The notes: a model not told the origin generated them from the sequence alone. A stretch of 64,000 nucleotides of DNA from Oscillospiraceae bacterium (GCA_030539275.1 JAUNSK010000007.1:1-64000), one strand, 5' to 3'. Shown: positions 37,414 through 46,403, counted from the first letter of the stretch. Program-made: numbers and translations.

Positions 37414-38601
37414 ATGGATATAATGGAAGAATCCCTTAAGAAGCATAAGGAACTTAACGGTAAAATCGAAATAATCTCCAGAACACACATCAACAGCCGT
37501 GAGGAGTTGTCTCTGGCTTATACTCCAGGTGTTGCCAGACCTTGTCTGGAAATTGAAAAGAACCCTGATCTCTCATATGAGCTCACCCGCAGAAGCAACC
37601 TTGTTGCAGTTATTACAGACGGTACCGCAGTTCTCGGACTCGGCAACATAGGCCCTCTTGCAGCAATGCCTGTAATGGAAGGAAAATGTGCTCTTTTCAA
37701 GGAATTTGCTGACGTTGACGCTTTTCCTCTGTGTGTTGACTCTATGGATACCGATGAGATCGTAAGAACGATCGAACTTATCGGCAAGAGCTTCGGAGGT
37801 ATAAATCTTGAAGATATTTCTGCACCAAGGTGCTTTGAAGTCGAAGCAAGACTCAAGGAAAAACTTGATATACCGGTATTTCATGACGATCAGCACGGCA
37901 CAGCTGTAGTTGCAAGTGCTGCTATGATCAACGCTTCAAAGGTATGCAAAAAGTCCATTTCTGATATGACTCTTGTTATAAACGGTGCCGGTGCTGCAGG
38001 TACTGCAATTGCAAAGCAGTTTCTCTCTCTCGGCATAGGCAATATCATTATGGTCGATATCGCCGGCATCATATGTGACGGTGACGAGTTTAAAAATCCT
38101 GCACATTATGAAATTGCAAAGCTCACAAACAAAAACAAGATAAGAGGCTCACTTGCTGATGCACTCAAGGGTGCTGATGCATTTATCGGTGTTTCCAAAC
38201 CTAACCTTGTTACAGCCGAAATGATACAGTCCATGGCTGACAAGCCGATAATATTTGCAATGGCAAACCCGACTCCTGAGATTATGCCTGACAAGGCAGT
38301 TGAAGCCGGAGCATTTATTGTAGGCACAGGAAGAAGTGACTTCCCTAACCAGATAAACAACGTAGTTGCTTTCCCTGGTATATTCAAGGGAGCACTTGCC
38401 GTAAGAGCTAAAGACATAAATGAAGACATGAAGCTTGCTGCTGCTTATGCAATAGCTGCAAGTGTAAGTGACGAAAAGCTTTCACGTGACAACATACTTC
38501 CTGATTCATTTGACAGAGAAGTTCCTAAGGCTGTTGCACGTGCAGTTGCTGATGCCGCAATCAAATCCGGCGTAGCAAGACTTACAGAGTACAATATTTA
38601 A
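37414..38601 (+). CDS. NAD(P)-dependent malic enzyme
   Basis: The 395-residue enzyme oxidatively decarboxylates malate to pyruvate and CO2. It has the short bacterial form: SLAYTPGVARPCLEI (substrate region with catalytic Tyr), the metal-binding segment FHDDQHGTAVV, and the dinucleotide-binding INGAGAAGTAIA. A GAGGT ribosome site precedes the ATG. It lies between a PHP phosphoesterase and a TSCPD protein gene on the same strand. With the decarboxylase sodium pump elsewhere in the window it fits fermentative C4-acid metabolism. Confidence 0.95.
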   Translation: MDIMEESLKKHKELNGKIEIISRTHINSREELSLAYTPGVARPCLEIEKNPDLSYELTRRSNLVAVITDGTAVLGLGNIGPLAAMPVMEGKCALFKEFADVDAFPLCVDSMDTDEIVRTIELIGKSFGGINLEDISAPRCFEVEARLKEKLDIPVFHDDQHGTAVVASAAMINASKVCKKSISDMTLVINGAGAAGTAIAKQFLSLGIGNIIMVDIAGIICDGDEFKNPAHYEIAKLTNKNKIRGSLADALKGADAFIGVSKPNLVTAEMIQSMADKPIIFAMANPTPEIMPDKAVEAGAFIVGTGRSDFPNQINNVVAFPGIFKGALAVRAKDINEDMKLAAAYAIAASVSDEKLSRDNILPDSFDREVPKAVARAVADAAIKSGVARLTEYNI

Positions 38602-38627
38602 TAATAAAAATTCAGAGGTGTTTGTTT

Positions 38628-38876
38628 ATGACTATTGACTATATTCCAAAGGGCGTCTGTTCAAGAAGGATGCTTATTGATGTTGAGGACGGAATAGTAA
38701 AAAATGTTTCTATTACAGGCGGCTGCAACGGAAATCTCAAGGGTATATCCGCACTTGTAACAGGCATGAAGGTTGAGGACGTTATTGACAAGCTTGAAAA
38801 TATTGAGTGCGGAATGAAAGGGACATCATGTCCCGATCAGCTTGCAAAAGCACTCAGACAGTCACTTGATAAGTAA
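38628..38876 (+). CDS. TSCPD-domain protein
   Basis: The start at 38628 is set by an AGAGGTG ribosome site; the longer in-frame TTG has none. The 82-residue product is essentially a single TSCPD domain: YIPKGVCSR, the glycine-rich GGCNGNLKGI and the terminal CGMKGTSCPDQLAKAL. The same domain occurs at the C-terminus of class II ribonucleotide reductases, but the free-standing form has no settled function. The conserved cysteines suggest redox or metal binding. The next gene starts at the base after its stop. Confidence 0.88.
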   Translation: MTIDYIPKGVCSRRMLIDVEDGIVKNVSITGGCNGNLKGISALVTGMKVEDVIDKLENIECGMKGTSCPDQLAKALRQSLDK

Positions 38877-39653
38877 ATGTTTGAGATCCACAACCATATA
38901 GTAAAGCTGTCGGGTTCACTGATATTTCTTGCTGCATGTGTTTTATTCATACTTCCGGTATTCAAAGGAATTGCGAATATCGGAAATATGTTCGGATTGT
39001 TTATTTCACTGCTCGGAACGGTTTATTTTACTTTCAACAGTGCTGCAGCACGACTGCTTGGACAAGCAGTTCAGACAAAAGCCGGCAGACCTTTGATCAT
39101 TATTTTTATATCATTTCTGGGAGCAGGAATTATAATCGCCGCAGTCCTGTCAATACTGATGGTTTCTGCTGTGTTATGTAAACCGGATGGATCCCATACA
39201 GCAATACTTCTCGGATGCAAGGTCAAGGGTTCATCCCCGAGTTATATGCTTGCAAGGAGACTTGATGCATCATACAGATATCTTACAGAGTATCCTGATG
39301 CAGTTATCATCGTATCAGGCGGACAAGGTGACAACGAAGAAATATCTGAAGCGCAGTGTATGAAAAATGATCTTATTTCCCGCGGTATAAAGGAAGACCG
39401 CATAATTTGTGAGGACAAGTCTGTAAATACTTATGAAAATATCAGCTTTTCAAAAAAAATTATGAATGACAGAGGACTCGGTGATGAAGCTGTCATTATT
39501 ACTGATTCATTTCATCAGTACCGTGCTTCTCTGATAGCCGGAAAATGCGGACTAAAGACATTCAGCTGCACATCATATACTCCGATGTATCTTATTCCTA
39601 CATACTGGGTAAGAGAATGGTTTGGTATAATACAACAGCTGGTATTAAAATAA
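38877..39653 (+). CDS. YdcF/DUF218-family membrane protein
   Basis: The 258-residue protein has three N-terminal membrane helices (about 12-32, 38-58, 72-98) and a C-terminal DUF218 domain with AILLGCKVKG, IIVSGGQGDNE, SEAQCMKNDLISRGI and DSFHQYRA. The family, which includes YdcF, SanA and ElyC, is linked to envelope polysaccharide or lipid carrier metabolism, but its reaction is not settled. The ATG follows the TSCPD gene's stop directly, so translation is coupled. Confidence 0.88.
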   Translation: MFEIHNHIVKLSGSLIFLAACVLFILPVFKGIANIGNMFGLFISLLGTVYFTFNSAAARLLGQAVQTKAGRPLIIIFISFLGAGIIIAAVLSILMVSAVLCKPDGSHTAILLGCKVKGSSPSYMLARRLDASYRYLTEYPDAVIIVSGGQGDNEEISEAQCMKNDLISRGIKEDRIICEDKSVNTYENISFSKKIMNDRGLGDEAVIITDSFHQYRASLIAGKCGLKTFSCTSYTPMYLIPTYWVREWFGIIQQLVLK

Positions 39654-39655
39654 AT

Positions 39656-39712
39656 AAACCCCCTATTGCAGCATACTGAACTTTCAGAAGCTGTAACAGG
39701 GGGTTTTGTTAT
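39656..39712. terminator. Bidirectional terminator
   Basis: ACCCCCT...CAGC pairs with GCTG...AGGGGGT and is followed by TTTTGTT on the plus strand. It lies between the converging YdcF-like and phosphoglycerate mutase genes. Confidence 0.8.
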
Positions 39713-39724
39713 TGCTGATTTAAT

Positions 39725-40933
39725 TTAGCCTTTAATGAACTTTTCCATTATTGTATAACCTGTTTCAATAAATATTCCGCTCTCTTTAGCTGTCGTCTCG
39801 CTGTATTCGCGGGGGCCGTTCTTTTTATTTGCTGAATCATATATCATAAACGGAATCGGATCATGTGTGTGTGTTTTAAGAGAAAGAGGAGTTGCATGGT
39901 CTGGTGTTACAAGAACCCTGAAGTCTCCCATTTCTGAAAGTGCCTTGACTACCGGTCCGAGAACTTCCTTATCGATGATCTCAATTGCCTTTTTCTTGTT
40001 CTGAGTCTCATTTCTGTGACCGCATTCATCGGGCGCCTCAATATGGATATATACAAAATCCTTGCCGTCTTCAAATTCTTTTATTGCAGCAGCAGCCTTG
40101 CCCTTAAAGTTTGTATCGATATAGCCTGTTGCACCTTCAACATTTACAACATTCATATCAGAGAACTTGCCTATTCCCTTAAGCAGATCAACTGCTGAGA
40201 TCATAGAACCCTTAAGGCCGTACTTTTCCATAAACGGATCAAGCTGTGCCTTAACGCCTTCACCCCAGAGCCAGATGCTGTTTGCAGGTCTCTTTCCATC
40301 TGCGATACGCTGTTTGTTGAGCGGATGATCACAAAGCAGGTCGTATGATTTTTTCATAAGCTCATAAAGCTTTGCTGCATTCGGATGAGATGGAATGTAC
40401 TGTTTTATCGGCTTGCCTGTTATATCATGAGGAGGTGTAAGTGTTCCTACGTTCATTGTTCCGTTATTCCAGATGAGACAATGTCTGTAGCTTACGCCGC
40501 TGTAAAATTTAAATTCATCATTGTCAAGTTTTTCAGCAAGATAATCAATGAGGACCTTTGCATCTTCTGTTGAAATATCCCCTGCACAGTAATCGACTAT
40601 TGTCTTGTCAGAATACTCTGCTTCATCGGTAAGAGTTACAAGATTGCATCTGAGAGACACATCAGTATCCTTCATATCAATACCTATGCTTCCAGCCTCC
40701 AGAGGTGATCGTCCGGTATAATACTTATGCGGATCATATCCGAGAACAGAAAGATTTGCAACATCGCTTCCAGGCTTCATATCATCTGATACTGTTTTTA
40801 CAAGGCCCACTAAACCATCCTTCGCAAGTGCATCCATATTTGGTGTGTATGCAGCTTCAAGAGGAGTTTTTCCGCCAAATGCGTCAATTGGATAATCAGC
40901 CATACCATCACATAGAACTACAAGATATTTCAT
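39725..40933 (-). CDS. apgM: Archaeal-type cofactor-independent phosphoglycerate mutase
   Basis: The start at 40933 has a GGAGGT ribosome site at ideal spacing; the open frame extends 22 codons further upstream without one. The 402-residue product is a member of the alkaline phosphatase superfamily group related to archaeal phosphoglycerate mutase: LVVLCDGMADYP, YTPNMDAL, PGSDVANLSVLGYDP (serine nucleophile region), and VTPDHATP with the metal-binding Asp-His pair. Homologues were sometimes named homoserine kinase by error. It would duplicate the activity of gpmI at 118-1629. Confidence 0.9.
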   Translation of the reverse strand: MKYLVVLCDGMADYPIDAFGGKTPLEAAYTPNMDALAKDGLVGLVKTVSDDMKPGSDVANLSVLGYDPHKYYTGRSPLEAGSIGIDMKDTDVSLRCNLVTLTDEAEYSDKTIVDYCAGDISTEDAKVLIDYLAEKLDNDEFKFYSGVSYRHCLIWNNGTMNVGTLTPPHDITGKPIKQYIPSHPNAAKLYELMKKSYDLLCDHPLNKQRIADGKRPANSIWLWGEGVKAQLDPFMEKYGLKGSMISAVDLLKGIGKFSDMNVVNVEGATGYIDTNFKGKAAAAIKEFEDGKDFVYIHIEAPDECGHRNETQNKKKAIEIIDKEVLGPVVKALSEMGDFRVLVTPDHATPLSLKTHTHDPIPFMIYDSANKKNGPREYSETTAKESGIFIETGYTIMEKFIKG

Positions 40934-41230
40934 AAATGTTACCTCCATTATTAGTTTCCTGCTAGTTATTATTTTATCATAATAACGTTTTTTTTGCAAT
41001 GATTTTTTAAACAGAAATAACCCTTAAAAAGACTTAGTATCTGTGAAAGTGCTGTTATTTGATCCATAAAAATATTAAGGTTTATTTTAACTGGAATTTA
41101 TAAGTTTTTACACCGTTAATTCCTTTTTTACGGTACTTTCTTAAAGCAAAACAAAATTATATTTAAATAAAGCGGCCTGTATCGGCCGCGTACTGTCAGA
41201 TACAGTATTCAATACAGGAAAGGCGGACAA

Positions 41231-41824
41231 ATGAATATAGGTGTGATCGCACTCCAGGGTGCGTATACTGAGCATATGCATATGCTCGAAAAATGCGGCT
41301 GTGAGGTATCTGAAATAAAGCGGCCGGATGAGCTGACAGATATACTCGACGGCATAATCCTTCCCGGCTCAGACTGCAGAGCTCTGAGTGCTGTACTTTC
41401 GGAACTTGGAATGCTTACGAAGCTTAAAATGATAATAAAAGAAGGACTTCCGGTGATGGGTACCTGTGCGGGGCTTTCTCTGCTTGCAAAAAACATTGCT
41501 GACTGTGATACTGAAAGAATAGGATCTATGGATATAACCGCGGTTTGCGGCTCATACAGAAAAAATCCGGGTATAGTTCACAAGGCATGTATGTTTGATA
41601 AAACAGGCATCATTCCTATGACATTTATACGTGCACCTTTCATATCTCAGGTGCATGGGAGCGCCAGAGTACTTGCTGTGTCAGACGGCAGAATCGTTGC
41701 TGCAAGAGACGGCAGTCAGCTTGCTGTGTCTTTTCATCCGCAGCTGGATGACAGCACACTTATTTACAGCTACTTCATTGATATGATAAAAAGCCAGGTC
41801 CGCAAAGACAATGACTCCGGCTAA
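41231..41824 (+). CDS. Divergent PdxT-like class I glutamine amidotransferase
   Basis: The 197-residue protein aligns along its whole length with PdxT, the glutaminase subunit of pyridoxal phosphate synthase: IGVIALQGAYTEH, GTCAGLSLLAK with nucleophile Cys79, FIRAPFI and SFHPQL with His169. Two hallmarks are altered. The glutamine-binding PGGEST motif reads PGSDCR, and the third member of the triad, normally Glu in FHPEL, is Gln171. No pdxS partner lies in the window. It may have lost glutaminase activity or taken another role. A GGAAAGG ribosome site supports the start. Confidence 0.82.
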   Translation: MNIGVIALQGAYTEHMHMLEKCGCEVSEIKRPDELTDILDGIILPGSDCRALSAVLSELGMLTKLKMIIKEGLPVMGTCAGLSLLAKNIADCDTERIGSMDITAVCGSYRKNPGIVHKACMFDKTGIIPMTFIRAPFISQVHGSARVLAVSDGRIVAARDGSQLAVSFHPQLDDSTLIYSYFIDMIKSQVRKDNDSG

Positions 41825-41960
41825 GACGTCATCTCCTGCTTACAGTATTTCTTGATTTTATCCGGCTGACCGTTTACAATAAACATAGGATATTTTTTAA
41901 ACATCATATGCCGTATACTGCTTACAAATCATTTGACAGACTAAGGAAGGACATAACACG

Positions 41961-42656
41961 ATGAACGATATACTGATTATTGACGATGATAAAGAGCTCT
42001 GCTCTCTTATGATAAAGTGTGTTGAACAGGAAGGACTTAAAGCATCTGCTGTACACAGCGGATGCAGCGGTCTGCTGATGGCCGATAATAACAGGGACAG
42101 CTGTTCACTTATTATTCTTGATGTAATGCTGCCGGATCTTGACGGTTTTCAGGTACTGCGAAAAATAAGAGAAAAAAGCAATGTTCCTGTTTTAATGCTT
42201 ACTGCCAGAAGCAACGAAGAAGATAAGGTTATGGGACTGCGCATTGGTGCAGATGATTATCTGACAAAGCCGTTCAGTATAAACGAACTTCTGGCACGTG
42301 TCAATTCGCTGATTCGCCGGTATACTACCCTGAATGCATCTGCAGATGCAGACATTCTTACACTTGGTAGTATGACAATAGATAAAGGAAACCGTACAGT
42401 TACCATCAGCGGAGAACTGACAGAACTTACAGGAAAAGAATTTGATCTGCTTGAATTTCTTGCACGCAACAAAGGACGTGTATATACTAAAAAACAGATC
42501 TATACTCAGGTCTGGGAAGAAGACTATGCCTTTGATGACAGTAATATAATGTCTTTTATCAGTAAATTAAGAAAAAAAATTGAGCCTGATCCTGAACATC
42601 CGCATTATATTCTGACTGTACGCGGTGTCGGCTACCGTTTCAACAAGGAGGCCTGA
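41961..42656 (+). CDS. OmpR-family response regulator
   Basis: The 231-residue regulator has a receiver with acidic pocket LIIDDDKE, Asp54 in LIILDVMLPD and the LTKPF lysine, and a C-terminal winged helix ending LTVRGVGYRF. Its gene is followed at once by the kinase gene and then an ABC transporter. Four 11-bp-spaced direct repeats upstream of the transporter (43605-43644) are a plausible binding site. It resembles regulators that respond to peptide antibiotics, but the signal is not proven. Confidence 0.93.
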   Translation: MNDILIIDDDKELCSLMIKCVEQEGLKASAVHSGCSGLLMADNNRDSCSLIILDVMLPDLDGFQVLRKIREKSNVPVLMLTARSNEEDKVMGLRIGADDYLTKPFSINELLARVNSLIRRYTTLNASADADILTLGSMTIDKGNRTVTISGELTELTGKEFDLLEFLARNKGRVYTKKQIYTQVWEEDYAFDDSNIMSFISKLRKKIEPDPEHPHYILTVRGVGYRFNKEA

Positions 42657-42657
42657 T

Positions 42658-43575
42658 ATGATTATTTTTCTGTTTATTGCTCTGTTATTGGCTTTGATCG
42701 TAATCATCTTCCTCCTTTCTGTCCTGCACAGCGTGCATAAAAAGCTTGCCCTTATAAAAGATGCCCTGGGAGATATTAAAACCGGAAATCTTAACAGACG
42801 TATTCTTGCAGACACAAATGATATGACAAAACAGATCTGCTTTGACATAAATGAGATAGCAACAAACAGTCAGTCCAGGCTCATACATCAAAAGAAGTCT
42901 GAGCAGGCATACAAACGCCTGATGACTAGTCTATCCCATGATGTAAAGACCCCTCTTGCTTCTTTAGTCGGTTATCTTGAGGCTGTAGAAAATAAGATCG
43001 TTACAGGAGAAGAAAAAGACGAATACATAAGTGTTGCATATGACAAGGCAAATCACCTCAAACATTTCGTAGAATATCTGTTTGAATGGGTTAAGCTTGA
43101 TTCAGGAGAGCAGATCTTTCATTTTGAACTTTTTGATCTGAATGAATTATCACGCAGTATTATTGCTGACTGGATCCCTGTTTTAGAAAATAATCATTTT
43201 GAATATGAATTTGAAATACCTGAAACCGAATATTTGATCCGAATTGACACAAACGCATATACGCGTGTTCTGAATAACCTGTTTTCAAATATCATAACTC
43301 ACAGCGACGGCAGCAAAATGTCTCTTCGTATCAGCGAAAACTCTCAGCGTGCAGAAATTATAGTATCTGACAATGGAAAAGGTATCAGTGACGATGACCT
43401 CCCCCATATTTTTGAAAGAATGTATCAATGCGACCATTCACGCTCTGCCAGAGGCAACGGTCTGGGACTTGAGATAGCTAAAAAGCTTATCAGCGTTCAC
43501 AAAGGAACTATTACAGCGAGAAGCACCCCGGGTGTGGAAACTGTTTTTACAATAATTCTTCCTGCATCCCTGTAA
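42658..43575 (+). CDS. Sensor histidine kinase of the peptide-resistance type
   Basis: The start at 42658 is fixed by an AAGGAGG ribosome site that overlaps the end of the regulator gene. The 305-residue kinase has one clear membrane helix (about 2-22) and practically no extracellular domain. HisKA has His94 in SLSHDVKTPL, and the HATPase part shows NNLFSNIITHS and ARGNGLGLEIAKKL. Kinases with minimal sensing domains placed beside lantibiotic/bacitracin-type ABC transporters often sense transport state rather than ligand directly; that parallel is inference. Confidence 0.92.
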   Translation: MIIFLFIALLLALIVIIFLLSVLHSVHKKLALIKDALGDIKTGNLNRRILADTNDMTKQICFDINEIATNSQSRLIHQKKSEQAYKRLMTSLSHDVKTPLASLVGYLEAVENKIVTGEEKDEYISVAYDKANHLKHFVEYLFEWVKLDSGEQIFHFELFDLNELSRSIIADWIPVLENNHFEYEFEIPETEYLIRIDTNAYTRVLNNLFSNIITHSDGSKMSLRISENSQRAEIIVSDNGKGISDDDLPHIFERMYQCDHSRSARGNGLGLEIAKKLISVHKGTITARSTPGVETVFTIILPASL

Positions 43576-43600
43576 AATTGCAGGGCTTTCTTTTGATCGT

Positions 43601-43657
43601 AAAACAAGATAAAAACAAGATTACGGCAAGGTTATGGCAAGGTTGATGATCTATACT
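43601..43657 (+). promoter_or_regulatory. ABC transporter promoter with four 11-bp phased direct repeats
   Basis: The core CAAG(A/G)T occurs four times, with first bases at 43605, 43616, 43627 and 43638, exactly 11 bp apart. The repeats are ACAAGATAAAA, ACAAGATTACG, GCAAGGTTATG and GCAAGGTTGAT. They run into a likely -10 box TATACT at 43652-43657 and cover the -35 position. One-turn-spaced direct repeats are typical operators for OmpR-family regulators, so the regulator at 41961 is the natural candidate. Confidence 0.65.
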
Positions 43658-43735
43658 GATAATTGTAAAAGAAAATACAGCACTTAAGATGCACTTATTG
43701 CAAAAACAGATTAAAAAGAAAAGAGGAAGTTTTAC

Positions 43736-44659
43736 ATGAATGAATATGTAATAGAAACAAAACAGCTGACAAAAGTATACTCTGAGCAGACTGCAGTAAA
43801 CGCAGTAAGTCTCCACATTAAAAAGGGGCAGATCTTCGGTCTGATAGGCCGCAACGGTGCAGGCAAAACCACAATTATGAAAATGATCCTTGGTCTTACT
43901 CCTGTAACATCCGGACAGGTCAATATATTCGGCAGCAATATCATAGGTCAGGAAAAGAAAGTATTCCCCCGTATCGGAGCTATTATAGAAACACCGGGAT
44001 TCTATCCTAATCTTACCGGAACGGAAAATCTGGAGATCTTTGCTCTGCTGCGCGGTACTGCTGCACCGCATGCTGTTGAAGACGCTCTGAAGATTGTTGG
44101 GCTGCCATATAAAGATAAAAAACTGTTTTGCAAGTATTCACTCGGAATGAAGCAGCGCCTTGGAATCGCTAACGCAGTTCTTCATGATCCGGAAATACTG
44201 ATACTTGACGAGCCTACTAACGGTCTTGATCCTATCGGCATAGCAGAAGTGAGAGATTTACTCAAAAAGTTAAGTGCGCAACGTGGAAAGACAATTCTTA
44301 TATCCAGTCATATTCTTTCAGAGATCTCATTACTGGCTGATGATATAGGAATTATTGACCATGGTATTCTTCTTGAGGAAAGCAGCATGAGTGAACTGAA
44401 AAAGAAAAACCGCAGATATATCCAGCTGCAGGTTTCAGATATTCCGAAAGCATCCCTGATATTGGAACGTCAGTTCTCCATCAGAGACTACTGTGTTAAG
44501 GACGATCATACTTTACAGCTTTTTGATACCTCTGCGGACATAGGTCAGATCAATAAAACCCTGATATCACAGGATGTTACTGTCAGCAGTTCTCAGCTTT
44601 GTAATGATACCTTAGAGGAATATTTTAAAAAAATCACAGGGGGCGAGGGCATTGCTTAA
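43736..44659 (+). CDS. ABC transporter ATP-binding protein, lantibiotic-protection/BcrA type
   Basis: The 307-residue ATPase has Walker A GRNGAGKTT, the signature LGMKQRLGIA (variant of LSGGQ), and Walker B LILDEPTNGLDP followed by the switch His in ISSHILSE. The C-terminal extension (about 215-307) is usual for BcrA/LanF-like subunits. It is followed by two permease genes, the first overlapping by eight bases. Such transporters expel or shield against membrane-active peptides. It lies directly downstream of a two-component system. Confidence 0.93.
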   Translation: MNEYVIETKQLTKVYSEQTAVNAVSLHIKKGQIFGLIGRNGAGKTTIMKMILGLTPVTSGQVNIFGSNIIGQEKKVFPRIGAIIETPGFYPNLTGTENLEIFALLRGTAAPHAVEDALKIVGLPYKDKKLFCKYSLGMKQRLGIANAVLHDPEILILDEPTNGLDPIGIAEVRDLLKKLSAQRGKTILISSHILSEISLLADDIGIIDHGILLEESSMSELKKKNRRYIQLQVSDIPKASLILERQFSIRDYCVKDDHTLQLFDTSADIGQINKTLISQDVTVSSSQLCNDTLEEYFKKITGGEGIA

Positions 44660-45383
44660 ACTGATACATACAGAATTTCTTAAACTCAGACGCAGAAAGT
44701 TTATTTTTATAATGATGCTTGCAGCACTGGTTATGCCGTTTTTTGCACTGCTGTATTTCAGATATTTCGGTCACGAAGGCATCGAACCAATGCAGTTTTA
44801 CAGAATATCTGCTTTCGGTTATACACTCTGGATAGTCCTGCCTTTTATCCTTGGAATACTCAGCACCGTAATTATGTACGACGAAAACCGCAATGATATG
44901 CTCAAACAGCTCTGGATCGTTCCGGTCAGCAAAATGGGGTATTTCTTCAGCAAATTTTTTATAGTACTTATTTACTCGGTATGCTTTATGTTAATTACAG
45001 CTGTCTTCTCGGTTGCATTCAGTGTATTATCCGGATATGTCTCTTTTGACTTCAACAGCGTGTTATTATTGTTTGGCAGAAGTCTTCAGACAGGTGTCCT
45101 TGTTGCTTTTGCTGTACTTCCTGTAGTGGCTGCTGCCGCAATGAGCAAAGGATATATTCTGCCGGTGTTTGCAGCACTGATATATAACTTTCTTGGATTC
45201 TTTACAGCATCGCTGAATATGTATCTTCACCCGTTATCAAGTACTGCAGTTATAATCATGCCGGACACATCTGCTGCATCACAGACAGAACCGGCAAATA
45301 TCCCGCTGGCTTTGCTTTGTATCGGCGTCTGGGGCACAGCCTCAGTACTTACGGCTTACACAGCACTTAAAAAAAGAAAGTGA
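44652..45383 (+). CDS. ABC transporter permease, LanE/MutE-like
   Basis: This 243-residue membrane protein begins at a TTG that overlaps the ATPase gene's end; a GGGGGCGAGGG purine-rich site precedes it. It has about six helices (first at about 18-36) and begins LKLIHTEFLKLRRRKFI, the usual start of lantibiotic-protection permeases. It should form the transmembrane half together with the next gene's product. Confidence 0.87.
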   Translation: MLKLIHTEFLKLRRRKFIFIMMLAALVMPFFALLYFRYFGHEGIEPMQFYRISAFGYTLWIVLPFILGILSTVIMYDENRNDMLKQLWIVPVSKMGYFFSKFFIVLIYSVCFMLITAVFSVAFSVLSGYVSFDFNSVLLLFGRSLQTGVLVAFAVLPVVAAAAMSKGYILPVFAALIYNFLGFFTASLNMYLHPLSSTAVIIMPDTSAASQTEPANIPLALLCIGVWGTASVLTAYTALKKRK

Positions 45384-45393
45384 GGTATGTATC

Positions 45394-46128
45394 ATGAAAA
45401 TATTACTCCTGACGGAATGCATGAAGCTTCGCCGCTCTAAAATAGTATGGATCTCAGTGGCCGCCGCATTTCTGATATCAGCCATAGTTTTTTTAGGCGG
45501 TACGGCAGAAAATGATAGCATTCGTCTTATAGACTCAGCCGGATGGTATATGTCAGTTGTTCAGCCAATGTCAACAATGTTTGTTATTCCTGCAGTCATT
45601 GCCCTTCTCGGCAGCTATATGATCTGCCGTGAAGAACAGGAGGACACAATAAAATCCCTTCGTCTGATCCCGATAAATGAAACAAAAATGACCGCCGCCA
45701 AAATGATCATTACATTTGCGTTCTGCATACTCATATACCTGCTGCTTTTTGTTATAACTCTTACTGCTGAAGCAATTCTTCACGTTCAGGATCTGTCAGT
45801 TTCTATTGCTGCAGGATATCTCACCGCATATATTATTGATGCAGCAGGTGTTTTTCTTGCTGTCTCACCTGTCATAGCTCTTGTTTCATACATGAAAAAA
45901 AGCTACTGGATCTCTTTAGTGATAGCCGAGATCTATTCTTTTGCCGGTCTGTTTATGAGTATGTCGAACACACTGAAGACCTTATATCCGATCACAGCGA
46001 TCTTTGGTGTATCCGGTTATTATGAAACGTCTGCAGTTAGTAAAACCGAAAGTATCGCTGTTTTGCTGGTATGCGGCTGCCTTTCTTTCGTCATTCTTAA
46101 AGGACTTAAATTTCATGAGGACAGATAA
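45394..46128 (+). CDS. ABC transporter permease, LanG/MutG-like
   Basis: The 244-residue membrane protein has six predicted helices and starts LLLTECMKLRRSKIVWIS, a form of the same family as the preceding permease. A GTGAGG ribosome region overlaps the upstream gene's end. Its 3' end (from about CATGAGGAC) is partly repeated 385 bp downstream at the edge of the second micropeptide unit, so a duplication began inside this gene. Confidence 0.87.
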   Translation: MKILLLTECMKLRRSKIVWISVAAAFLISAIVFLGGTAENDSIRLIDSAGWYMSVVQPMSTMFVIPAVIALLGSYMICREEQEDTIKSLRLIPINETKMTAAKMIITFAFCILIYLLLFVITLTAEAILHVQDLSVSIAAGYLTAYIIDAAGVFLAVSPVIALVSYMKKSYWISLVIAEIYSFAGLFMSMSNTLKTLYPITAIFGVSGYYETSAVSKTESIAVLLVCGCLSFVILKGLKFHEDR

Positions 46129-46189
46129 ACACCTGAAAATATGAAAACCGACTCAGCCTGAATACTGTTGATAGTTTTTACAACAGCAT

Positions 46190-46237
46190 AAAAAAACGGA
46201 GCCGCAGATACTTCAAAACGAAGAATCTGCGGCCCCG
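46190..46237 (-). terminator. Terminator of micropeptide unit 1
   Basis: The arms GGAGCCGCAGAT (46198-46209) and ATCTGCGGCCCC (46225-46236) enclose a CTTC/GAAG inner stem. On the minus strand six T follow. Compared with unit 2, one G-C pair is replaced by A-T with both sides changed, which supports selection on the fold. Confidence 0.85.
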
Positions 46238-46277
46238 GATATATGTCAGATATTATGTATCTAAAGTTGTTTGATAA

Positions 46278-46331
46278 TTATGCGCAGAATGAACGAAGCC
46301 ATTCGCAAAGTGAAGCAAATATGTTACACAT
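46278..46331 (-). CDS. 17-residue three-cysteine peptide, copy 1
   Basis: The predicted product is MCNIFASLCEWLRSFCA. An AGGAGG ribosome site (46341-46346) lies nine bases before the ATG, and a near-consensus promoter lies beyond it. The peptide is hydrophobic with no net charge. Its cysteines are at 2, 9 and 16, exactly seven apart, so they would line one face of a helix. It has no leader peptide. It is adjacent to, and opposite in direction to, a lantibiotic-type ABC transporter. I recognise no family. It could be a signalling peptide, a leaderless bacteriocin, a small membrane toxin or the coding part of a dual-function RNA. Confidence 0.72.
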   Translation of the reverse strand: MCNIFASLCEWLRSFCA

Positions 46332-46374
46332 AGTTTAGTACCTCCTGATTTATTTCCCTCTCTGGGATGACTTA

Positions 46375-46403
46375 ATTATAACACATTGGTTACACAATTG
46401 CAA
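46375..46403 (-). promoter_or_regulatory. Promoter of micropeptide unit 1
   Basis: On the minus strand TTGCAA (46398-46403) and consensus TATAAT (46375-46380) are 17 bases apart. The start codon is 43 bases downstream. Upstream and across the promoter a GT(A/T) step recurs every 11 bases (46382, 46393, 46404, 46415, 46426). Confidence 0.78.

Noticed and set aside
43547-44071. Open frame of 174 codons on the minus strand across the ABC transporter promoter
   Set aside because: It is antisense to the ATPase gene and runs through the phased repeats, with no ribosome site.
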